A stretch of DNA of 64,000 nucleotides from Paragordius varius. Taxonomy: Eukaryota > Nematomorpha. How positions within the stretch are numbered: position 1 is the first letter of the stretch; each line of letters opens with the position of its first letter. The translations under genes were made by a program, and so were the position numbers. The stretch spans positions 2,170,001 to 2,234,000 of the forward strand of contig OZ176055.1 in NCBI GenBank assembly GCA_964247055.1, given 5' to 3'. The notes beneath the pieces were generated by a model. That model did not search any database. It had not been told where the DNA came from and was given only the letters and a program-made list of their open reading frames with translations. Of the stretch, positions 27,558 through 38,300 are shown in pieces.

Positions 27558-30500
27558 ATTTGCATTAAGTATAAATTAAACGTTTAAAAATAAATTTTAA
27601 ACATATATATTATATTACCCTTAAACATGTCGATTTGACTAATTAATATTTTAATATAATCAAAACTTTTGATACAAAAAATTGTTATATATGACTAAAA
27701 TATATTTGATATGGATTGTTTAGACTATAAGCATATATTTTTTAGGGTTAAATTTTACATGTTCTGAGTAGGATTGTTTAAACTTGATATATATATATAT
27801 ATATACATATATATTATATGATCAAAATTTAATACCCAAAAAGAATTTAAAATTAAGGATAAACATGTGTTTATATCAGCTCAAAAAAATTAAAAAATAT
27901 AGCATTTTACACAAAAAACTATATACCTCTCATTTTATATTCAATTCCACCCACAGTAGCCAAAACACTCTTGATAACCAAATCAAGGGCCAATCTAACT
28001 CACCTAAAACATCTTTTATCCTTCCACCGCATGTTAATGTTTGCCTCATGAGTAAAATCCCGACCGTTATAACGGTCATAAAGATGTGGGAGGTTTGGGA
28101 AATTTTTCGTGAAAGTTTTTCTGCCCTCGGTTCTGTTCTTATGATGGTGCCTGCGCCTCAAAAACAACAGAGTCAGATAGTTTGCTGTATGACACCTCAT
28201 TACAATAGTTTTTTGAACAAAAAACCTGCCCTAAAGCAAACTAACATTAATGATAAAGAACGCAAAGAAAGTTTGTGTGGGCACAACTCTACTTCTGATT
28301 GGAATGGAAGTTTAGAACAGGGTTATCGTATAACTGTTACGGGAAAACAGGTATTTTTACATGCATAATTAATTTGAACGTAATTTGTCATTTATTTTTG
28401 GAAAGTTTTAAGGGGTGTTTTTAAGTATTTTTGCATAATTTTTTAATATTAATTAATTACTGCTTTGGATGGTGCAATATTTTATATATCCGAAAATTTT
28501 TGATATAACTATTTATGTAAATGACAAATTATGTGAATCTTTTAAGCATTTCTCATAGTTTTGCACAATTTTTAAAATTAATTTAATAGTTGAATAATGA
28601 TTTGTGCTTTAAAGAAAATTTTTTACGTATTTTGCTCAATTTTATAGTAATTATTAATTGAACAGTTTGATTGTAATTAGTTTGGTAATGAATATGTAAA
28701 TTTTTAAAACTTTTGTTTTTAGTTAAAATAATCAATTTTAATTTAATGGATATTTTGATTTTTTGGGGACGGTTAGATTATTATATTGTGTCGCGATATC
28801 CCTGGCTTGTATTATGGGATTATGTGCGTACGTGAAACTTTACGTGCTGTACCTGACTTTATAATTCCTCGTGTTACGGTAATTAATTTTTTAGATAATA
28901 ATTTTAGGTCCTTTTTTTTATCTTTTCTAAAAAAAATTTTTATTTGTCGAAAATTGAATTTTGCATGATAATTATCCAATAACCTTATAGATATTTGGAT
29001 TTATAAACAAAATTTTTCTCTAAAAAATGGAAAATTTATGAACTTGTTTAACATTAAATTGTTAATTTATATTCGTTAATAATTTTTTTAAATATTTTTC
29101 TTTAATTCTCCAATATCGAAAACATATTTTTAATTAACTTAAGTTTTATATTTATTCCTTTGTTTAATTTCCCATAAATTTGTTTAAATTAGTAATAAAA
29201 TTGAAAAAACTAAATAACACTTTCATCTAATTTCTTGTATCAATGTAAAATAATAAATTTTTTGTAAATATACCATTTACATTTTTAATTCACCCTTAAA
29301 CAATTCAAATTCACTCTTGAACAATTCAGATTTACTTTAAAATAAATTTTGTGTTTTTAAGAGTAAAAATTACCTAATATTAAAAAAATACTGAAAAAAT
29401 AATAAACTATGCTATATTAAAGATATACATATTATTATTGAGATATATTACCCGAATATTACTATAATTTATTTTAGGGTGAATTTGAATTGTTTAAGGG
29501 TGAATTTGAATTGTAAATGGTATATTAATACTTTGAAATGAAAGAATGTTATGTATGATATATCATTTACAGTTCAAATTCACCCTCTAACAATTCACGT
29601 TCACCCTTGAACAAATCAAATTCCCCAAAAAATAAATTTTGTCTTTTCGAACAAATATAACTCATTATTTAATGTAATATATCTTTATGGCATAGTTTAT
29701 TATTTTATCACTATTATTTTAGTTTAAAATAAAATTTTATTTTTTAAAAATATATAAAAATATAGGTAATTTTTAATCTCAAAAGACATATATTATATTT
29801 GAGGGTGAAATTGAATTGTCCAAGGGTAAATATGAATGTTCAAGGGTGAGATTTGTTCAAGGGTGAATTCGAATAAATGCTATATCATGCATAATATTCT
29901 TTCATTTTAAATTAAAGTAATAATATACTATTTACAATCCAAATTCACCCTCGAACAATTCAAATTTATTCACTTTAAAACTAAATTTGGGCCCCAATAT
30001 AACTCATCATTAATATGAAAAATATCTTTATGGCATAATTTATTATTTTTAATATTTTAGATTAAAACAAAATAATATAGGTTTTAAAAGACATATATTT
30101 TATTTTTAGGGTTTATGAATTTGATTTGTTCAAAGGTAAATTTGAATTGTTCAATGTTGAATTTGTATTGTTTAAGGGTGGAAATCGTTCAAGGGTAATT
30201 CGAATCGTAAATGGTATATCATACTAAAAAAATTTTTATTTTAAATTTAAAGTAACAATGTACCATTTACAATCCAATTTCACCCTCGAACAATTTAACT
30301 TCATTCATTTTAAAAATAAATTAACTCATTATTAATATGAAATATATCTTTAGGCATAATATATTATTGTTTCAGTATTATTTTAATATTGGGTAATTTT
30401 TACTCTTAAAAAAACGTATAATTTATGCGACGGTGAGTTTGAATGTTCGAGCGTGAATTTGAATTGTTCAAGGGTAATTTATTACAATGAAAGAATTTGA

Positions 30501-33500
30501 ATTCTAAATTTATACTTTAAAAGAATTAATATCTGATATTCAAATTAATCCCTACTATTAAGATAAAAGATTGGCCCTGTTTTCCGTGTCGCGCAGTATT
30601 GATTGATATATCACATAATGGGGGTCGAATCCCTAAAATTGGTTATCTTACACGTTTTATCGATCTATTGGCTGCACTCAAATACAACAAGGTAAAAAAG
30701 CGTATTTTTTCGCTTTAAAAAAATCTTTTTTTTTATTTTAAATACAATATTTTTACAATCGAAATATGTATGAGTTGGTTGGATTTTTGCCTTTATTTCA
30801 ATAATATTTGAAATTTATTATTTCAAATTGTTAACTAGAAATGGATTAATTTTAATAAAAGATTGATTAAATTTAAATAAAATAGCTTATGCGCAAATAC
30901 AGATATAACTAAATATTTTTGAGTTGAATCCTTTAATATGTATAGAGAAATCGAAAGACTATTGAGTTTTCAATATGTTGCTTTATTAAATGTTTTTTCT
31001 TTTAGTTTTAAATGTCTTTTTTTAGATTTTAACTGATTTCTAGAATTAAAGAGATATTATCTGGAAAATTAAAAAAGGAATGGATAACCCATTATAGCAA
31101 AAAATAAATTAAAACTATTAAAAAAAATTTTTTTACACTTGAACCATTTTGTCTTGGTAGGTTTATTTATATTTAAATTAAAAAACAACGATTTACACAT
31201 AATTTTTTAAATATACCATTTACAGTTCGAATTCACCCTTCAATAATTCAAATTCACCTAAAATAAATTATGTGTTTTTCTACATTAAAAATTACTTTTG
31301 TTTTTTAATATTTTCAAATATGGGAATTCTGTTTAAAATTAGTATAATGCTGAAAAATAAACTATGTCGTTAAAATATATTTCATTTGATGAGTTATATT
31401 AGCCAAAAACACATAATTTATTTTTATGGTGAATTTCAAATGTTCAAGGGTGAATTTGATTTGTTCAAGGGGGAATTTGAATTGTTTAAGAGTGAATTTG
31501 AATTGTTCAAGGGTATTTAAATTTGAGTAAATGATATATTTTATTTTTACTATAGTTATATCTTCATTATTCGGCTACCATATATTCCAATATGGAATCT
31601 AAAAATGCCCGAACCTCATCACCTTATACACCTCTAGATATTTTATTCCTTGAACGGTATTGTCAAGAATGTTGTATTCAACTCTTACCAGCCATAGATG
31701 TCTCTATTATAACACCTAAAATAGAAAGTTCTTTCGGGGAAATCAATGATACAAAGAGCTTAGAATCTAATTTTAAATCCATAGAAAAGTAAGTTTGAAT
31801 TGCAAAAATTTATTCATAAATAGTTTAGAATTCCGGATACAATTTTTTTTAGCCTAATCCATAATAATATTTATTATATACCATTTACACCTCAAATTTA
31901 CCCTAAAATAAATTATGTTTTTAAGGTTAAAATTATCTATATTTTTATATTATTAAGAAAATAAAATTTTGTTTAAAATCTAAATAATAATGTAAAAATA
32001 ATTAACTACATAAACTTATATTTCATATTTATGATAAATTATATTAGTCCAATAACAATATTTAGGGTAAATTTAAACTTTTTTAGGGTGAAAAAGAATC
32101 GTTCGAGAGTGAATTTGATATGTAAATGGTATAATTAAGAATTTATATTGAATATACAGTAACAAGCTATATTTAATGGTTTTATAGGTATTTTTATTTC
32201 TGCATGCAAAGCGAGAGAGAGGGAAATAATTACAGTAGTGTATGGTATAAAAGAACTGACCTGCATAATTAAATAAACATAATTAATGTTATGGGTGAGG
32301 GGTGGAATATTTGGTGAAAGCATTTGTGTTTTTTTTACCATACATTTTTGTAGTTTTTTTTTATAATATATTTATTGCTTATATAGTTATATACCCTTTT
32401 AATAAGAAAAAAGTATATATGCTGACTTAATAAATTAAAATTTTTTTTAAAGTCCCATTGAACTAAATATTTTACTTGTCACGCTTTATTATTTTTTCCA
32501 TATTTACCATAGAATAATTGATGGGGAAAAGGATTGTATCAAACGGCTATTATGTCAATATTTGAATTCTTTTAGTTGTGCAAAGTATATATTTTATTTT
32601 CACGATTAAGCTTTCTTGTTAAATATTTAAAGGATATTTAAATGACTTGTAATTTTGTTTTAAAAAAATACTTTTTTGCATTTTAATTAATATATTATCT
32701 CTATTTTGCAAATTCTATATCGATTTATTTTGCAGAGACATTTATGTGGGATCTAATCTATCGCATCATATCATAAACGAAATATCCGCAAACTATGTAA
32801 ATACCACTACAGAAGGTTTGGAATTTATTATATACCATTTACCAAATTCACCCTTGAGTAATTCAAATTCACCCTTAAAATAAATTATTTTTCGCTGATT
32901 ATTAATATATACATCTTTATAACATTATTATTTTTCTGTATGATATTAATTTTAAACGAATTAAAAATATAAAAAATATAGGTAATTTTCAATCTTAAAA
33001 AACAAATAATTTGTTTTAGGGTTTTCAATTGATTGAGGGTAAATTTGAATTGTTTAAGGGTGAATTTAAACTGTAAATTGTATATTTTAAATATTTTTAT
33101 ATCTTTAGGGGATGACACCGACCTCCTTAGTTTTAATTCTTGCTGGTTAAATTTATTGCAATCACAGTATGGTTTGGGTGAAACTAATTTGTCGCTTCAA
33201 TGGAATGCCACCGCGCCACACGGAAATATTAAGTTAATTTCATCATTGGAAAAAATTGAATGCGTACTTGGCCAATTGGCACCTGATATCAATATATCAT
33301 TAACCATATCTCCACAAGTAAAAATATTTTATTCACCCACGTTTTAATTTGTTAGCTTATAAACTTTTAATTTAACTTTAATAAATGGGGGTAAAAGGAG
33401 ATTTGAATTAAAGATATAGAAAATTTGATTTTTAGAATAAAAAAACTAAAAATCGTTTTAACACTTTTTTTATAATAATTTAATTTTTTAATATAATAAT

Positions 33501-35269
33501 TTAATTTTTTATAAATAATTTCAATTAAAATGATATTCCCTAACATTAGTTATTATTATTAAGATGAACTTTTTTTCGGTTATAGAATGATTGGAATGAG
33601 CAATGCAAAATTATCAATGTGTTGGAACAAACTGGGTATTTTTTATCTAATGTCTATAATTTAGTCTTTAATTTAAATAATAGTTTCTGATTTTATGGAA
33701 ATTGTACAATTATAAGTGCTAGTAACCACATCATCAACTAAAGTATAAAATGAAATATATCATGGCAATTTCAAAATAATAAATTCAGAATATAGAAGAT
33801 TATATTTAGTGAAAAAAATAATTTTCACTCATTCTTAATTTCGAACATTAATAATATATAAAATATTCTCCACAGGTTTCATTTATATATTTATAAACGC
33901 ATTATATTTTTAAATGTTCAAAAACTATTTAAGTGAAACAAAAATATAAAACATTTGTAGCAAGAAATCCATTTTTAAACTGTGTATTAATTATCTCAAC
34001 GAGAAAAAAAAATAATAATCCCATTTTTCATATAGATGTCCGTATACTATTACATGTCAAAGTGCATGGTATAACAGTCTAGCAGGGAATTTCAAATCCG
34101 ACTTTCCAAACCATTTTAACATGCGCGAGGGAAAAAAGTACCACCAATCATCTAACCAGCTTGTTGAACAAAGCAATGAAACTAAAAACCTAAATTCTAA
34201 CATAGATGATGATATAAATTGCCAAAATTTAAGTTTGGATGATAAGAATGCAATGTTTAAGGCAGAACAATTTTTACACCCGCATGGTTATATCTATGCC
34301 ATTGGAAATTTTAATGGTGTAACGCACACAGAATGTGATAATCCTGCTTTTGTTGACCATTTGTTTGCGTGGCCTGCGTTATTAAGTAAGTAATGGGATA
34401 TTTTTTGTGTACATATATTACAGTAGCGTATGGCATAAAACAATATTTGTCCATAAAAGAATAATTAAATGTTTTTTTAAAAAACAACAACCCTAGTTGT
34501 ATATAGACATATCCATAATATCCCCTTGTTTTAAATATCTTTTATGAAATAATTTTTATGTCATACACTACTGTATAACTATGGTATAGTAGTAGTTAGG
34601 GCGCCGGACTCTTACACTGCGTGCCAGAGTTCTAACCCCATAGGCCTGGGCAGGCGAGTGTAAGCCTACATGTCCAGATACAATTTAAGTCCTTATTCTT
34701 TAATAAACAAAAAAAGGAAAAAAAGAGACTTTAAACTGTATATTTATTTATATTATAATTAAACAAGTGCTAATATTGAAATTGGAATAACGTAATTGTA
34801 AGTGTTTTTATTAATTATATAATAATCAACTTTTTAGAGGTTTTGATGTGATTAGCTACATTAACATTAAAAATGAGTTTTTGGGATAATTAAAGTGCTT
34901 ACATTTAAAATGTTGAATTCAATTAATCACTCTTTTGATTTTAGCCCAATCCATTTTAACATTTACAAAAATGATCAATCTAAATATTTTATATTTTATT
35001 TCAGCAGCTAAAAAGTCGTATTGTCTAACCTTATACTGTATTTAATAGAAAAGCTATAAAATATACTGCAAAATGTTTTGCAATATAAGGTTATATAGGA
35101 ATATATGTAATTTTTTTTATCGAGCATTTTTGCATATATTTTACATATATTATCGCTTTTTTTCAATTTATAGCACTATCCTCCTACCTTTGGAGCGGAA
35201 CCCTAATAAAGGTTAGTTTGATAATTAAATTTTTTTGAAAGAAAGATTAATTACATAGCATATACATTA

Positions 35270-35302
<33 letters not shown>

Positions 35303-38300
35303 GTTTTAAATGCATTGATATAAAAATTCTGCGCTGATTTTTTACATTATTTTACCGCTATTTAATTATTTTCCTTTTAATAACGAAAAATGGAAAAGGA
35401 ATAATTTTATTAGTTTATTCCACCACACCTTTGTTGGAAATCAATGCCCCTTCCATTTCTTTTACAATTAATATATTTTTATAATTCGAAAATCTTTTTT
35501 TTGCAAAAAAATACAGAATTAAAACGCATTTTTTTGCCAGGATTTAATTATTTTTCAAACGATTTTACAATTTATAGTTTGAAAAGTTTTAATAAAGAAA
35601 GAATATCTGTTTTTAATCAGGACATTTATGTATGGAGATATATGACACCAAACATCACATGCAATTAATTAATTGATCACAAATTTGTTAGAAATTGCAT
35701 TTTTTTTATAATAACGTTATATACTATCTTATATAGATAGATAGATAAGAATTTAAATTTTTTAAATATTGTTGTAGAGTTCATTTCCGTTGATGGTATA
35801 TTTTTGAAATAATGAAAATGAATTAATTTTTATGCTTTATATATAATTTAAAATGCATATTTTCATTGCAAAAAATATTAAAGATAAAAGGAAACCTAGG
35901 TGCATATGGTGAATAATCCTTTTTAAATTTACATATATGTACTTTTGCCATGAATTAAAAAATATCTAACATTGATTGCGATTGCACGCTTGAGTATATT
36001 TTTAGACTCACTAATGCGCAAATATATACGTAAACATGAATAGTCATAGATGGTGTTTACATTTTTAATTGTCCCTAAAAGTTGTAAAATGCAATATCCA
36101 ATGGTAATTTTTTTATTGTACCTATATATATTCATTTTATATAATAACCTTTACCCCCTATGTGTTGTAACTTATGTGTATGTTTTAAGCATACACTTGA
36201 ACTCTATATCCTTTTGTATATAAGAATTGAACGTTATTATTTTATTTCTTCTGTATTAATATTAAAAATATGTATTGATTGATTTAGGTAAAATTGAAAT
36301 TTTATCTTTAACTAAAAGATGTATATGGTATAAATGAGTGTATATATGAACACCCTATAAAGATATCATATTTAAGGATCTCTTACAGTAAAAATATGGA
36401 AATCTATATATATATATAGGCTCTTTTCTGTTTGCAAATTTTATGTTGACATTGATTTTAAGATATATAAGGGATGTATGTATATATGTTTATAAATCTT
36501 GCATTTCATATTGATTTTTATGGCCGTTATTATAAAAATATATGTAGATTTATATATAATTAAGATAGCGTGGTTTTTTCCAAGATATATAGCTTACATT
36601 ATAAATGGAAAATTGAAATGAAATATATATACCCTTGTTTGTAAATTTTAAATAAAATTGTAGAGTGTTATATATAATATAATTTTTGTAGCCGAATAAT
36701 ATATTATTTAGCATAGGCACGCTTCAGAATTAATGCATAAATGCCATATATATTCAAAAAATCTCTGCATATAAAATTTTTATATAGCCAAATTTTTAGC
36801 GTGTTTAGGGTCAAAATTTTTTATTTTTTACTGTTTACAAGCTATTTTATATTAGAATACTGTCCACAATCTATCATAGATTTTTAAAATCTTAAAAATA
36901 TGGAGAAACCATTTGTTTCAGATTTTACATTGAACAAAATTTATATATTTATATTTATTTAAGATTTTATCAATGCACCTAATAAAATAACTCTATCTTG
37001 TATTAGGACGATATATTTTATAATATAGACTATTGTCAAAAATGATTACCCCAATTTCACAATAAAAATCTCAAAAGAAACGTTTATTTTAAAATATATT
37101 ATTATTAATGAATATTGACACATAAATATCTCAGTTGATTTAAAGTTTTTATGGATTAAACAAACTTTAAAATGATACACAAAGACACACCTGGTTTATG
37201 GATATAAATAGATAAATATAAATAACTTAAGCCCTAAAGAAGATTGATCTTAATTGAATGGTATGTGTGACCTATAAAAAAAGTTTTGTTTTGATTATTT
37301 CCTGCAGACGAAGTCAAATCAAAAGTTTTTTTTGCAAAAAATATTTTTATTCACTTCAAGAAGCTAAAATATTTTGTATTTATCGTATATAATTTTGGTG
37401 AAAAAAAAACATACAAATATATATTCACCTGGCACTCTTTTGTTTAATTTAACTTGTTTCTCATTAACATTCTTGCCCTATGTGTGACATTGTTAAACAA
37501 AGTTAAATACATTAATGTTTAAGGGTCGAACAACAATAAACTAAACTATGTTTTTACTATGAAAATGTCATCTAAAACAATGGTATGTGGTACGCACCAA
37601 AAAAATTTGAAGGGCTAAAAAAATATTTTTTTTGTCTCAAGGGGCCATAATACCGATATAAATTTCATAGATGTTAAACAGATTTGCAGATATTTAATAA
37701 GTAAAACAAAAAATTCAATAAATTATGGCTCGGCCGCGGTTTGAGTATCCCCTGATCTAAAATGTATATTCTGTCATACTTGTATAAATTAGTTTGCGGT
37801 TCTAAATATCGTTTTACCCACAAATTTTTTTAGTGTGTAAAATTCATATAGCTTATCATATCTTAAAATAAATGTGTGTTGTTTTTCAGGAACAATTTTA
37901 TGGAAAAACGCTTCCTTACATCCTTAGTTGGCACATCTTTCCACAAGATGTGGAATGCGTTTTATCAAACACCCTGCTTGAGTTGATGGCCATAGAAAAT
38001 GATTTAAATTGTAAGGCTGGTGGGAACTTTAATCCAGGTGAAATAGATGACTCATGTAACTTAACATCGTTTGCCTATCAAATTTTGAAGTGTCCAGACG
38101 AAGTTGATATCCAAAATTTTACAGTGGAATATTTTAATGTAAGTATAGTATTTAATATTAGGAGACTTTAAACCAACTTTTAAATGTCACAGTTTTTTTG
38201 AGAGAAATTTTTAGCACAAATTTTGATATCTTTTGAAAAGATTAAAATTTTTAGAAATTAATAACTATATTGCATGATAGTTGACTTACATATAATGCTA

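Noticed and set aside
27784-27956. N-terminal part of an open frame running into the ankyrin/GH20 exon at 27957
   Set aside because: It begins in an (AT)n tract and is intronic; the splice acceptor CCCACAG at 27956 and the phase match show the exon starts at 27957.
34580-34660. Functional tRNA gene
   Set aside because: A- and B-box-like motifs exist, but no acceptor stem or anticodon arm could be paired by eye; a SINE or tRNA relic is more likely.
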